Shown here one piece after another: positions 42,760 through 52,331 of a DNA stretch of 64,000 bases (positions within the stretch are counted from its first letter, which is position 1; the number at the start of each line of letters is the position of its first letter). The stretch comes from Stenotrophomonas maltophilia (GTDB taxonomy: Bacteria; Pseudomonadota; Gammaproteobacteria; Xanthomonadales; Xanthomonadaceae): NCBI RefSeq assembly GCF_003205835.1, contig NZ_CP029773.1:248001-312000 (forward strand), given 5' to 3'. Position numbers and translations under genes: made by a program. The notes beneath the pieces were generated by a model that saw only the letters and a list, made by a program, of their open reading frames with translations, had not been told where the DNA came from and ran no database searches.

Positions 42760-43859
42760 CGTGCGGCCTCCTTCGGTTGCTCGACGTTGCCGGTGGCGCG
42801 CTCGCGTTCGCGGCGGTTGAAGGATTGCGAATACACCGCCGAGCGGGCCGCAAGGATCGGATCGTCACTGCCACGCACGCCACTGGGCAGGATCAGCGGA
42901 TCGAAGTTGATCTGGCCGCACGCGCCTTGTTCCTGCGACTGCATGCGGTCCAGGCTGAGTACGCCGGCCACCACCTGATCACGCGATTCGGGCCACGGTA
43001 CCGACGGATCATCGATGGCATCGCCAGGCTCGGCGGTGGTCACGACCAGGTTCCAGCGCACCGGGCCGCTGGCCAGGCGCTGCTGCAGTTCCTGGCTGAG
43101 GAAATCGACGCTGGCCTGCTTGCGGGTTTCCGCATCCATCTCGACCACCGGCGCCTGCGGTTGCCAGCGCCAGCGCACCGCGCGCTTCTGGCCCTGCGCG
43201 TTGGTGAACCAGAAGCTGTTGACGCTGTTGAAAGTGGTGTCGGCCCAGCTGCTGGTCCACGGCGCCGTCTTGGCCCACTGCTGGAAAGCCTGCGCACTGG
43301 GGTACCTGGCCAGTACGGCGGCCATCTTCTGCGGGTCGGGCTTGCCGGTGGCCGGGTCGGGGATGGCGGCGCGCGTCTGCTCGTAGAACGCCTCGGCGTT
43401 GGGCACGGCGAAGAACGGGAAGCTGTTCATCGCCATGCGCCATTCCTGGCCATCATCGCTGACCATCTGCACCGCGAGGCTGCGTACGCGTGCGGTGTTG
43501 TCGGCGCCGTAGGGATCGCCGCCGCCGATCGACAGGCGGCCCATCACCGGTACGCGTGACTGCGAGAACACGCGGGCGCTGGACAGGGTAGGGGCCTGCG
43601 CACTGGGTTCGAACCAACCGCTTACGCAGATGCCCTTGCTGTGCGCACGACGGAACCCGGGATGGGCGGGGCCGGTAGCTTCGATGGTGTCGGTGAAGCG
43701 CTGCGCGGTCAGGCGGTCGCCAATCCAGCCGGCCAGCCAGGCGAAGGCCAGCGCCACCGCACCCAGAATGAGTGCGATCAGTGCGATCCAGGGCAGCGGC
43801 GAATGCCTGCGCGGTGCGCCCGGCGTCTGGCCAGCGCGGGTGTAGCGGAAGAGCGACAT
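42756..43859 (-). CDS. Membrane-anchored catalase-related peroxidase
   Basis: 367 aa from the ATG at 43859 (AGGA upstream; the frame runs to 43907). One N-terminal membrane helix (about 22-45, PWIALIALILGAVALAFAWL), then a minimal catalase domain: GFRRAHSKGICVSG with the distal His, SRVPVMGRLSIGGG, and SAVYSQSFNRRERE with the proximal haem-ligand Tyr. This is the SrpA-like catalase-related family, often peroxidase rather than catalase. The coupled cytochrome b561 may supply electrons. Confidence 0.87.
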   Translation of the reverse strand: MSLFRYTRAGQTPGAPRRHSPLPWIALIALILGAVALAFAWLAGWIGDRLTAQRFTDTIEATGPAHPGFRRAHSKGICVSGWFEPSAQAPTLSSARVFSQSRVPVMGRLSIGGGDPYGADNTARVRSLAVQMVSDDGQEWRMAMNSFPFFAVPNAEAFYEQTRAAIPDPATGKPDPQKMAAVLARYPSAQAFQQWAKTAPWTSSWADTTFNSVNSFWFTNAQGQKRAVRWRWQPQAPVVEMDAETRKQASVDFLSQELQQRLASGPVRWNLVVTTAEPGDAIDDPSVPWPESRDQVVAGVLSLDRMQSQEQGACGQINFDPLILPSGVRGSDDPILAARSAVYSQSFNRRERERATGNVEQPKEAAR

Positions 43860-43994
43860 GGTCGGAGTCCTGCCTTCACGGAGCGTGTGGGTGGTCGACC
43901 CACACATCCTCGCAGAACCCTTCCAGGCCCGGTATTCAATTTTTCGTCAAGTTTGCCGGGGACGGCGTGCCGACCAAGGTCGGCACCCACCCGA

Positions 43995-45362
43995 TCAGCT
44001 GTAGCGCTGCTTCAGCATCGCCCACGCCGAACGCAGCGCCAGCACTTCGCCACCGGCCGGACGGCCCGGGCGTTCGCCGTCGTTCCAGGCGTACACGTCC
44101 AGGTGCGCCCAGCGCTGGCCGTCTTCCAGGAAACGCTCCAGGTACAGCGCGGCGGTCACCGAGCCGGCCATGCGCGAACCGGCGTTGGCCAGGTCGGCGA
44201 TGCCGCTGCTCAGGTAACGCAGGTAGGGGCGCCACAGCGGCATGCGCCAGACCGGGTCGCGTGTCGCGTCGCCGGCCTGCAGCCACTGCTGGGCCACGCT
44301 GTCGTCGTTGCTGAAGAGCGCCGGCAGGTCCGGGCCCAGCGCAATGCGCGCGGCGCCGGTGAGGGTGGCGAAGTCCAGCACCAGGTCCGGTTTCTGCTCG
44401 CTGGCGAAGGTCAGCGCATCGCACAGGATCACGCGGCCTTCGGCGTCAGTGTTGTCGATCTCCACGCTCAGGCCCTTGCGGGTGGCGATCACTTCGCCCG
44501 GGCGGAAGGCATCCGGTCCGATCGCGTTTTCCACTGCCGGCACCAGCAGGGTCAGCCGCACCGGCAGGCCGCGCGCCATCACCAGGCCGGCCAGGGCCAG
44601 CGCGTGTGCCGCACCGCCCATGTCCTTCTTCATGTTGCGCATGCCGTCGGCGGGCTTGATGTCCAGGCCGCCGGTATCGAAGCACACGCCCTTGCCGACC
44701 AGCACCAGCGCCGGATCGGTGTCCTTGCCCCAGCGCAGCACGACCAGGCGCGGTGCGCGGTGCGAGGCGCGGCCCACGGCGTGGATGGCCGGGAAGTTCT
44801 GCTTCAGCAGTTCATCGCCGGTGATCGCATCGACCTGCGCACCATGTGCATCGGCCAGCGCGCGCGCGGCATCTTCCAGCTGCTGCGGGCCCATGTCTTC
44901 GGTCGGGGTGTTGACCCAGTCACGCACGCGCAGGCTGGCGGCGATCAGGTCGGCCACTTCACCGGACGGTGCAGCCACCAGCTGAGCCGGGGCGCGGTTG
45001 CGCTTGCGGTAGCGGTCGAAGCGGTAGCTGCCCAGGCCCCAGCCCAGCTGCAGCAGCGCTTGTTCGGCGGCCGGCAGTTCGCTGGCCAGCTGCCACACGC
45101 TGCCCTCCGGCAGCGCGTGCGGGGCATGCGCATAGCTGTAGGCATCACCACGATCACCCACACCCATCACCGCACCGGCCAGGCCATCGGTGCCGGGCAG
45201 CAGGGCCACGCTGTGCGCGCCGGCGGTGAAACCCTGCGACGCCAGCCATGCCTGGGTGGCGGCCGGCTGGCCTGCCTTCCAGGACGCGAACTGCTCGCGG
45301 TCCAGCACGTACAGCGGCAGTGCTGCGGCGGTGTCGGCGGTGAAGCCTGTGATCTCGCTCAT
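43995..45362 (-). CDS. M17 leucyl aminopeptidase family protein
   Basis: 455 aa. The C-terminal catalytic domain has GKGVCFDTGGLDIKP (metal-binding Lys/Asp), NMKKDMGGAAH and NTDAEGRV, the M17 signature. The N-terminal domain is shorter than in PepA. Removes N-terminal residues from peptides in the cytoplasm. Four bases separate it from the HAD gene upstream, so the two are probably co-transcribed. Confidence 0.92.
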   Translation of the reverse strand: MSEITGFTADTAAALPLYVLDREQFASWKAGQPAATQAWLASQGFTAGAHSVALLPGTDGLAGAVMGVGDRGDAYSYAHAPHALPEGSVWQLASELPAAEQALLQLGWGLGSYRFDRYRKRNRAPAQLVAAPSGEVADLIAASLRVRDWVNTPTEDMGPQQLEDAARALADAHGAQVDAITGDELLKQNFPAIHAVGRASHRAPRLVVLRWGKDTDPALVLVGKGVCFDTGGLDIKPADGMRNMKKDMGGAAHALALAGLVMARGLPVRLTLLVPAVENAIGPDAFRPGEVIATRKGLSVEIDNTDAEGRVILCDALTFASEQKPDLVLDFATLTGAARIALGPDLPALFSNDDSVAQQWLQAGDATRDPVWRMPLWRPYLRYLSSGIADLANAGSRMAGSVTAALYLERFLEDGQRWAHLDVYAWNDGERPGRPAGGEVLALRSAWAMLKQRYS

Positions 45363-45365
45363 GCG

Positions 45366-46085
45366 TCAGATACTCCGGGGTGCGGCGGCATCGAGGTTGG
45401 CATCCAACCAGTCGGCCAAACCGGTGAGGGTGTCGAACTGCAGGTCCGGCTGCAGCTGCGGATGGGTCCAGGTGGCTGCTTCGCGGTTGATCCAGCACCC
45501 GCGCAGGCCGGCGGCGATCGCCCCGGCCACGTCCATTTCGGCATGGTCGCCGACGTGCAGTACCTGTGCCGGCGCCACACCCAGGCGGGTGCAGGCGGCA
45601 TGGAAGATGCTCGCCTCCGGCTTGGCTGCGCCGTGTTCGCGCGCGCCCAGCTGGAAGGCGAAATGATGGGCCAGGCCGATCCGCTCCAGATCGGCATTGC
45701 CGTTGCTCAGCGCCGCCACCGGCACCCGCGCGGCAATCCGCGCCAGTGCGTCGATCGCATCGGGGTAGCACTCGACCTGGTTGCGCGCGGCGTAGAACAC
45801 GTCATACGCCGGTTCCAGCAGCTCCAGGCTGGCACCGCTGGTGTGCAGCGCTTCGTGCAGGGTCAGCCGGCGCAGTGCGCTCAGGTCGTGATGGAGGTGC
45901 GGATGGGCGTGGTACAGGCGCTCGCGCAGTTCGCGCATCGCCGCCACCGGATACATTTCGGCGGTGGCGGGGCTGTGTTCACGCATCCACTCGTGCAGGA
46001 CCAGGTCGATGCGGGCGCCGATCGGAGCGAACGGCCACAGCGTGTCGTCAAGGTCGAGGGTGATGGCTTGGACTGGGAAATTCAC
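45366..46085 (-). CDS. HAD family hydrolase
   Basis: 239 aa. Motif I DLDDTLWPF (nucleophile Asp11 and Asp13), motif II ALSNGN, motif III Lys in AAKPEASIF and motif IV HVGDHAEMD. A helical cap occupies about 18-95. Similar to YigB/YjjG-type phosphatases acting on nucleotides or flavin mononucleotide; exact substrate unknown. Confidence 0.9.
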   Translation of the reverse strand: MNFPVQAITLDLDDTLWPFAPIGARIDLVLHEWMREHSPATAEMYPVAAMRELRERLYHAHPHLHHDLSALRRLTLHEALHTSGASLELLEPAYDVFYAARNQVECYPDAIDALARIAARVPVAALSNGNADLERIGLAHHFAFQLGAREHGAAKPEASIFHAACTRLGVAPAQVLHVGDHAEMDVAGAIAAGLRGCWINREAATWTHPQLQPDLQFDTLTGLADWLDANLDAAAPRSI

Positions 46086-46116
46086 CCCGCCATTCTACCC
46101 CTGCCCGCACGGGCTT

Positions 46117-47226
46117 TCATTCCAGCAGCCGCGCCCAGCCCTGCATGCCGTCCAGCCGTGCCAGCACCAGCTTGATGCAGACCAGCAGCGGCACCGCCAG
46201 CAGCAGGCCGATCATGCCCCAGGCCCAGCCGAACACCATCAGCGCCAGGATCAGCACCAGCGGTGACAGCTTCATGCGCCGGCCCAGCACGATCGGGGTC
46301 ACCATCTGCCCTTCCAGGGTGTGCAGGCCCAGATAGGCGGCGGCCGGCAGCAGGGCCTGCAGGGGGTCGCGGAACTCGACGAAGCCCATCAGCAGCATCA
46401 GCGCCACGCCGATCAGCGGACCGACATACGGGGCGAAATTCAGCAATGCAGCCACCGTGCCCCACAGCAGGGCTTCCTGCAGACCGATGCCGAACAGCAT
46501 CAACACACCGGCGAACACCAGCCCGACCAGGGTGTTGATCACGCTGATGGTCAGCACGTAGCGAGAGACCTCGCGCTCGATCGACCGCAGGATGTCGCTG
46601 GTGAAGCGCTGCTGCTGGCGGTTCGGGAACAGGGCGATCGCTGCGCGTTGCAGGCTCTGCCCGTAGATCATGAAGAACAGGGTCAGCAGCACCACCGCCA
46701 GTACCGAAGCCGCCAGCCGCGGCGCGCGGGTCAGCATGCGGTACGGGTCGTCCAGCTGGGTGCGGATCACCTGCACCTTGTGGTTGCTGTCACCACCGGC
46801 CACGCGCGCGAAGTTCTCCGCCGCCTGGTTGGCCTGCTGCACCGGCTTGGTCAGGTCCTGCACCTGACGGGCGACCTTGCGCAGCTGCTGTGGTGCTTCC
46901 TGCGCCCATTCCATCGCCGGGCCGATCAGCTGCACGGCCAGCGAACCGGTCACGCCCAGGCCCGCACCGAGGATCAACAGTGCGCCCAGCGCGCGCGGAA
47001 TCCACAGCTTCTGCAGCAGGCGCAGGATCGGGTTGCCGACCAGCGCGAAGAACATCGCCAGCAGCACCGGCAGGATGATGTCCTGTGCGGCCCACAGCGT
47101 GTAGCCCACCGCCAGGGTCGCAAGCACCACCAGCGACATCGGCCCGCGCGGGCGCGACGGCGGTGGCAGCGCTGCCTCTGGCTCGTCGGGGCCGGCCGGT
47201 GGCGGGGACAGGAGGGACTCGCTCAT
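46117..47226 (-). CDS. AI-2E family transporter
   Basis: 369 aa from the ATG at 47226. About eight membrane helices. VLLAMFFALVGNPILRLLQ, FGIGLQEALLWGTVAALLNF, PYVGPLIG and GQMVTPIVLGRRMKLSPL are typical of the AI-2E (PerM/TqsA) family. Despite the name, most members have no proven autoinducer role. Separated by 67 bp from the next gene upstream. Confidence 0.9.
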   Translation of the reverse strand: MSESLLSPPPAGPDEPEAALPPPSRPRGPMSLVVLATLAVGYTLWAAQDIILPVLLAMFFALVGNPILRLLQKLWIPRALGALLILGAGLGVTGSLAVQLIGPAMEWAQEAPQQLRKVARQVQDLTKPVQQANQAAENFARVAGGDSNHKVQVIRTQLDDPYRMLTRAPRLAASVLAVVLLTLFFMIYGQSLQRAAIALFPNRQQQRFTSDILRSIEREVSRYVLTISVINTLVGLVFAGVLMLFGIGLQEALLWGTVAALLNFAPYVGPLIGVALMLLMGFVEFRDPLQALLPAAAYLGLHTLEGQMVTPIVLGRRMKLSPLVLILALMVFGWAWGMIGLLLAVPLLVCIKLVLARLDGMQGWARLLE

Positions 47227-47293
47227 CGACGCATCAACCGGAAAGGGGAGCGCATTATCCGCCGGCCGCGATCGGCGCGGCGGATTTCGTGGA

Positions 47294-47749
47294 TCAACGT
47301 TCGGACAGCTCGGTGGCGGCCTCGGCCGGGCGCGGTTCGCGCAGTTCCGGTTCCGCGGCGGATTGCGCCGCTGGTGCCGGCCGAGCGGTGGATGCCGACG
47401 CGGTCGCCTGCACCTGCTCACTGGCTTCGTCGGCTTCTTCGGCCGCGTCGTCGGCGCTGGCTGCCGCCTGCGCCGCCATCGCCGTGGCGAACGCGGCCTG
47501 CGCGCTGGCGAACAGGTTCGAGACCGAACCCACCATCTGCAGCCAGCGGGCACCGTTGACCTTGCCGGGTACTTCCAGCTTGCCGGCAATGAAGCCACCG
47601 GCCAGACCGACCACCACGATGCGCAGCGGTGACCAGCCCTGTCGCCAGACCTGGCTGAGCGTGGACCAGTGGTCCTGGGTTTCAACCAGGCGCACGGTCA
47701 CCACCTGTTCGCAGCGTTTCACCCGCCGTTGCAGCGCACCGAACTTCAT
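47294..47749 (-). CDS. Small membrane-associated protein of the YqjD-like cluster
   Basis: 151 aa. The N-terminal half is basic and Trp-containing, with one hydrophobic segment (PLRIVVVGLAGGFIAGKL). The C-terminal half is Ala/Glu-rich and likely disordered. Its ATG overlaps the stop of the holin-like gene, and order and size recall the third gene (YqjK) of the enterobacterial yqjDEK cluster, though sequence similarity is not evident. Confidence 0.7.
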   Translation of the reverse strand: MKFGALQRRVKRCEQVVTVRLVETQDHWSTLSQVWRQGWSPLRIVVVGLAGGFIAGKLEVPGKVNGARWLQMVGSVSNLFASAQAAFATAMAAQAAASADDAAEEADEASEQVQATASASTARPAPAAQSAAEPELREPRPAEAATELSER

Positions 47750-48216
47750 GGCTTGCCCTCCGGCAGCTGCACATCGGCATCGGGATCGTCTTCGCTGGGC
47801 TCGTCGAACAGGCCCAGGCGTGACAGCTGGCGCCGGGTGGCGTGCATGCCGGTGTGGTGGAAGAAGTAGGACACCCGCCAGATCGCGTAACCGGTGACGG
47901 CCAGGCTGAGCAACGAGGTGATCAGCAGGGCCTGCAGCCAGCTCAGGCCCCAGCTCTGCAGCAGGGCGATGAGGGTGGCGGCCATCAGCAGCCAGGCAGA
48001 GGCACCGAACACGATCGCCACGCCGGCCCAGGCCAGCGCACGGCCGAACGCGCTGCGTGCCAGCGCGAAGTCGGCCGAGGCCAACCGGCGCAGCGAACGC
48101 AGCGAATGCTTGGCCGAATCGGCAGCGGCACGACCGGCCGCGCCGACCTGGCGGATGCTCTCATCCAGCGGCGGGGTGGCCGCCGGATCAGGGGCTTGCG
48201 CGTTGTCTTCGCTCAC
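47746..48216 (-). CDS. Phage holin family / YqjE-like protein
   Basis: 156 aa. Two membrane helices (ALAWAGVAIVFGASAWLLMA; LQALLITSLLSLAVTGYAIW) after an amphipathic N-terminal region (SLRRLASADFALARSAFG) typical of the YqjE (holin_3_6) family. Not a phage gene here; such proteins associate with the inner membrane next to YqjD/ElaB. Eight bases after the DUF883 gene. Confidence 0.83.
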   Translation of the reverse strand: MSEDNAQAPDPAATPPLDESIRQVGAAGRAAADSAKHSLRSLRRLASADFALARSAFGRALAWAGVAIVFGASAWLLMAATLIALLQSWGLSWLQALLITSLLSLAVTGYAIWRVSYFFHHTGMHATRRQLSRLGLFDEPSEDDPDADVQLPEGKP

Positions 48217-48224
48217 GCCGCGGC

Positions 48225-48590
48225 TTACTTGTCGCTGCTGCCGCGGGCCAGCTTGGCGATGATCCAGCCGGCAGCGAAGGCGACGCCGAACGAGGCCAGC
48301 GGACGCTCACGGATCAGCTCGGCGGCGCTGTCGATCAGGTCCTTGCCCTTGTCCATCAGTGCGTCGACCTGTTCCTTGGCAGCGGCACCACCGAACTCGG
48401 CGGCGGCCAGGCCGGACAGCGCGCTGTCGGACAGTTCGGCCTTGACGTTGGCCTTGCCGATGCGCAGTTCGTCGGTCGCGGCACCGGTTGCGCCCTTGAT
48501 CGCACCGCCGGCGGCCGTGGCGGCCTGCTTCAGGTGGGAACCGGCTTCACCCAGGTGTTCCTTCAGGTTCTCGGTATTGGTGGGGCTCAT
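48225..48590 (-). CDS. DUF883 family (ElaB/YqjD-like) protein
   Basis: 121 aa. A helical Ala-rich body (LKEHLGEAGSHLKQAATAAG...) and a single C-terminal membrane segment after RERPLASFGVAFAAGWIIAK, the hallmark of ElaB/YqjD, which anchor in the inner membrane and bind ribosomes in stationary phase in E. coli. First gene of a three-gene cluster with the YqjE-like and small proteins. Confidence 0.88.
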   Translation of the reverse strand: MSPTNTENLKEHLGEAGSHLKQAATAAGGAIKGATGAATDELRIGKANVKAELSDSALSGLAAAEFGGAAAKEQVDALMDKGKDLIDSAAELIRERPLASFGVAFAAGWIIAKLARGSSDK

Positions 48591-48691
48591 CGAATCACTC
48601 CTGTTGCGATGGGGGAACGGGTGTCGGCGGTGCCGACCTGGACTGACAGCAATAGCATTGCCGGGGTATAGGAGGTGTTACGGCTGGGCGA

Positions 48692-50125
48692 TCAGCGCAT
48701 CACGAGCTGGCCCTGCTGCTGGCCATTGTTGCGCAGTACGCGCACGACCAGCGTTGGCGGGCGCTGCTGGAAATTGGCGCGCCAGCTGGCGAGGTCGGCG
48801 AATTCACCCACCGTTGCATCGGTGATGATGTCGCCCTGCTGCAGGCCGTTGGTGGCGGCGCGGCTGCCGCGCTTGACCTCGCTGACCAGTACGCCACCAA
48901 CGCCCGATTGGCGCAGCGACTCCGGCAGGTCGACGAAGGTGGCGCCGCCCAGGCGCGGATCCAGGCTGTCGCCGGTGACTGCGCGGGCCTGTTCCTTCAG
49001 CGTTGCCTTGATCTGCAGCGGCTTGCCTTCGCGGCGCACGTCCAGCGTCAGCGGGCTGCCGACCGCGGCCAGGCCTTCCACGTTGTGCAGGGCTTCAGCG
49101 CTGTCCACGCGTTGGCCGTTGGCCGAGACCACCACATCGCCCGGCTTCAGCCCGGCTGCGGCAGCGGCCGAACCGGCCAGTACCCGGGTGATCAGCGCAC
49201 CACGGGTTTCACCCAGGCCCAGCCCCTGCGCGATCTGTGCGGTCAGGTTCTGGCTCTCCACGCCCAGCGTGCCACGCACCACCACACCGTGCTTGACCAG
49301 CTGGTCGACCACGCTGCGCGCCAGGTTGGACGGAATCGCCAGGCCCAGGCCGATGTTGCCGGCCATGCTGCCCTGCGGGTTGAAGCTGGCGGTATTGATG
49401 CCGACCAGCTGGCCCTGCAGGTCGACCAGCGCACCACCGGAATTGCCCGGGTTGATCGACGCATCGGTCTGGATGAAGTTCTGGTAGCCCAGCCCGCGGA
49501 TGCCGCTGCGGCCCACCGCCGAGACGATGCCCGAGGTGACCGTCTGGCTGAAACCGAACGGGTTGCCGATCGCCACCACGAAGTCGCCCACCCGCAGCTG
49601 GTCGCTGTTGCCGAGCTTGATGTCGGTCAGGTTCTGCGCCGGGATGCGGATCAGTGCGATGTCGGTATCGCGGTCCGAACCGAGGAACTCCGCCTTGACC
49701 GTGCGCCCGTCGGCCAGTGTCACCTGCACGTCATCGGCGTTGTCGATGACATGGTGGTTGGTCAGTACCAGGCCTTCCTTGGCGTCGATGATCACGCCGG
49801 AGCCGAGCGATTCGTTGATGCGTTCCTGCGGGATGTCCGGGAACAGGCGGCGGAAGAACGGGTCATTGAAGAAGGGGTTGCGCACGCGCACCACCTGCTT
49901 GGTGTTGACGCTGACCACCGCCGGCATCGCCTTTTCCAGCATCGGTGCCAGCGACGGCACCGCCTGCCCGGCCACCGAGGCCGGCAGTGCGGCGCTGGTC
50001 GGCAAGACCGCTGGCAGCGGTGCGGCATCGGCCCGGTTGTCCAGGTGCGCATTGATGCCGGTGGCAACGAAGCCACCGAAGGCGGCGGCGATTGCGAGCG
50101 TGAGCAGGGTGGGAAGCGGTCGCAT
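48692..50125 (-). CDS. Periplasmic HtrA/DegQ family serine protease
   Basis: 477 aa. Signal/anchor region (6-26), a trypsin-like domain with catalytic His125 in LTNHHVI, Asp155 in DTDIALIR and Ser229 in PGNSGGALVD, then two PDZ domains (about 275-370 and 385-477). A periplasmic protease-chaperone for misfolded envelope proteins. Similar to MucD/DegQ; no sigma-E regulon gene is adjacent, so I leave the symbol blank. Confidence 0.92.
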   Translation of the reverse strand: MRPLPTLLTLAIAAAFGGFVATGINAHLDNRADAAPLPAVLPTSAALPASVAGQAVPSLAPMLEKAMPAVVSVNTKQVVRVRNPFFNDPFFRRLFPDIPQERINESLGSGVIIDAKEGLVLTNHHVIDNADDVQVTLADGRTVKAEFLGSDRDTDIALIRIPAQNLTDIKLGNSDQLRVGDFVVAIGNPFGFSQTVTSGIVSAVGRSGIRGLGYQNFIQTDASINPGNSGGALVDLQGQLVGINTASFNPQGSMAGNIGLGLAIPSNLARSVVDQLVKHGVVVRGTLGVESQNLTAQIAQGLGLGETRGALITRVLAGSAAAAAGLKPGDVVVSANGQRVDSAEALHNVEGLAAVGSPLTLDVRREGKPLQIKATLKEQARAVTGDSLDPRLGGATFVDLPESLRQSGVGGVLVSEVKRGSRAATNGLQQGDIITDATVGEFADLASWRANFQQRPPTLVVRVLRNNGQQQGQLVMR

Positions 50126-50616
50126 GGGAGTCGGTTCGCTGGCGTGGGTGGGGGCGGTTCGGCCCTACGGTAAAACAAGCTGAATGAGTGTGTCGCGATC
50201 TGGATAAATGCGCCATGAAAACCGGGCGCCCGGAGCGCCGACCGCGCGCGCCGCGAATGAGCCGTTGGCGACAGCGCGATCCGTGCGCCACGCACCGTGG
50301 ATACGCGCCCGGGCGTGGCGCGATACAGGCCGATACTTGCGCAGTTCTGCGCATCCCGGTGCCGCGATGCGCCATATCGCACGCCTTCGGCTGCAATTGA
50401 GCGGGCGCATGCGACGAACGCTTCCGCCCGCCGTGACCTTGCGGCGCAGCACTGAAAAGAAGGGGTTTCGTGCACGACGGCAGCGTTGATGAGGGTGGTG
50501 GGCTACACCATTGCCGTCGCATCAGATGCGATTGCGGGCGCATGCCCCGTTCCACGATCGTCAATGTCGGTATAGCATCGCCCCGTTTTGATACTTAAGG
50601 CCCCCAGGAGGGCAAC
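50126..50616. other. 491-bp intergenic region, no gene seen
   Basis: Between the divergent HtrA and histone-like genes. Reading frames here are short and lack ribosome sites. AT-richer stretches near 50170-50215 and 50570-50600 (GGTATAGCATCG, TTTTGATACTTAAGG) are likely promoter areas for the two genes. The unusual length for this compact genome suggests regulatory content or an unrecognised small RNA, but no structure stood out. Confidence 0.5.
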
Positions 50617-51522
50617 ATGAGCAACGGTAATGGTGTGTCGGTCGTGACCGACGCCGTCGAGAACGTGAAAGAAACCGCCTCCAACGTCGGCGAGACCATC
50701 GCCCACGCCGCCGAAGACGCCGTGAAGTCGGTCAAGAAGACCGTCAAGCGCGCCACCAAGGCTGCCGGTACCCGCGTTGCCAAGGCCAAGAAGGCTGTGG
50801 CCAAGGTTGAGAAGACCGTTGCCAAGAAGGCCGAGAAGGCTGCCAAGTCGGTCGGCAAGACCGTTGCCAACGCCAAGAAGAAGCTGGAAGCCGCCAAGAA
50901 GAACGCCAAGGCCGAAGCCGCTGCCCTGAAGAAGGAAGTGGCCAAGAAGAAGGCGGCTGCAGGCAAGGCCGTGACCAAGAAGGCCGCTGCTGCCAAGAAG
51001 ACCACCAAGGCCGCCACCAAGGCCGCCACCAAGGCTGCCGGCAAGAAGGTCGCCACCGTGAAGAAGGCCGCCACCAAGAAGGCCGGCGTCGCCAAGAAGA
51101 CCGTTGCCAAGAAGACCGCGGCCGCCAAGAAGGTTGTCGGCAAGAAGGTCGCTACCGCCAAGAAGGCCGTGGCCAAGAAGACCGTCGCCGCCAAGAAGGT
51201 CGCTGGCAAGAAGGCCGTGGCTGCCAAGAAGGTTGTCGGCAAGAAGGTTGCCGCTACCAAGAAGGTCGCCACCAGGAAGACCGCGGCCGCCAAGAAGGTT
51301 GTCGGCAAGAAGGCTGCTGTCGCCAAGAAGGCCGTCGGCAAGAAGACCGCTGCTGCCAAGAAGGTTGTCGGCAAGAAGACCGCCGTTGCCAAGAAGGCGG
51401 TGGGCAAGAAGGTTGCCGCCACCCGCAAGACGGTCGCCAAGAAGGCTGCGCCGCTGAAGAAGGTCGCCGCCAAGAAGGCTCCGGCCAAGAAGGCCGTGCG
51501 CAAGGTCGCCAAGCGCAAGTAA
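50617..51522 (+). CDS. Lys/Ala-rich histone H1-like protein
   Basis: 301 aa preceded by CAGGAGGG. After an acidic-neutral N-terminus (1-40) nearly all of the protein is made of Lys/Ala/Val repeats such as [18 protein letters not shown] and KKVAGKKA, resembling AlgP/Hc1-type histone-like proteins with PAKK/KAAA repeats. Predicted strongly basic and disordered; binds DNA. At the nucleotide level it forms a tandem AAGAAGGTTGTCGGCAAG pattern (50900-51500) prone to slippage. Followed by its own terminator. Confidence 0.9.
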   Translation: MSNGNGVSVVTDAVENVKETASNVGETIAHAAEDAVKSVKKTVKRATKAAGTRVAKAKKAVAKVEKTVAKKAEKAAKSVGKTVANAKKKLEAAKKNAKAEAAALKKEVAKKKAAAGKAVTKKAAAAKKTTKAATKAATKAAGKKVATVKKAATKKAGVAKKTVAKKTAAAKKVVGKKVATAKKAVAKKTVAAKKVAGKKAVAAKKVVGKKVAATKKVATRKTAAAKKVVGKKAAVAKKAVGKKTAAAKKVVGKKTAVAKKAVGKKVAATRKTVAKKAAPLKKVAAKKAPAKKAVRKVAKRK

Positions 51523-51536
51523 TGGCGCCGTGACCG

Positions 51537-51571
51537 AAGGCCCTGCCACCCAACGGGTGGTGGGGCCTTTC
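51537..51571 (+). terminator. Terminator of the histone-like gene
   Basis: AAGGCCCTGCCACCC-AAC-GGGTGGTGGGGCCTTT, one bulge, 15 bp after the stop. Confidence 0.88.
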
Positions 51572-51629
51572 GCGTTTCTGGGACACCCCATGGGGCAAGA
51601 TGCAGGTTCTTCCCGCCGGGGCCCCGGGC

Positions 51630-52316
51630 ATGCGTGGTATCGACTTCAGTTCCTGGCAGGGCGTGCTGTCCACGTTGGCTGGCCTGGTCCTGATCACCCT
51701 GCTGGGCGTGGGCATCCGCCTGCTGGTGATGCAGACCCTGCAGCAGCGCCGCGAGCGCGAGAACCGGCAGATCAATGAGCGGCTGCGCACGCTGATGGCG
51801 GCCTACAAGACCCTGGGCGGTTCCTTCACTGGCGAACTGGGCGTGGATCCCAGCCATCGCCGCGACCTGCGCCAGCGCGAAGATGCCGAAGGCATCGCCG
51901 AACCCCGCTCGGATCGCGCGCGCCGCATCCGCGATGCCGTCGAGGCCGCGTTGTCGGACATCCTGTTGCTGGGCACCGACGAACAGGTGCGGTTGGCCGC
52001 GCGCGCGGCCAACGAACTGGCACAGGGGCGGCCGGTGCACACCCACGAACTGGTGGTCTCGCTGCGCGACTTCGTGCGCGAAGCGCTGGATCTGGCGCCG
52101 ATTCCGACCGACCTGCAGATACCGCCGCAGGGACCAACCCGACCCGCTGCCAGTGGTGGCGGCAAGGGCCGCAACGACGGCGATGCCAAGGGCGGTCGTG
52201 CGGGTGGTGGTGGCGGTGGCGGAATGGGGGCCGGCATGGGCGGTGTGGGCCTCGGCGCCGGCGCCGCTCTGGGCGCCGGCCATGCGTCTGCCAGCGATGA
52301 CACGGACGCGCGCTGA
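51630..52316 (+). CDS. Membrane-anchored protein of unknown function
   Basis: 228 aa from the ATG at 51630; the ATG at 51600 would add ten residues and has equal support. One membrane helix (LSTLAGLVLITLLGVGIRLLV), a cytoplasmic helical domain (about 35-165; EQVRLAARAANELAQGRPVH, VVSLRDFVREALDLAPIP) and a Gly-rich tail (GGGGGGGMGAGMGGVGLGAG). Family not recognised; the mid domain may bind proteins. Conserved-looking codon use supports a real gene. Confidence 0.7.
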   Translation: MRGIDFSSWQGVLSTLAGLVLITLLGVGIRLLVMQTLQQRRERENRQINERLRTLMAAYKTLGGSFTGELGVDPSHRRDLRQREDAEGIAEPRSDRARRIRDAVEAALSDILLLGTDEQVRLAARAANELAQGRPVHTHELVVSLRDFVREALDLAPIPTDLQIPPQGPTRPAASGGGKGRNDGDAKGGRAGGGGGGGMGAGMGGVGLGAGAALGAGHASASDDTDAR

Positions 52317-52331
52317 GCACGTCCGCCGGAT

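Noticed and set aside
47746..48216. Holin family as evidence of a prophage
   Set aside because: The gene sits in a YqjD/YqjE-like chromosomal cluster, with no endolysin or other phage genes nearby.
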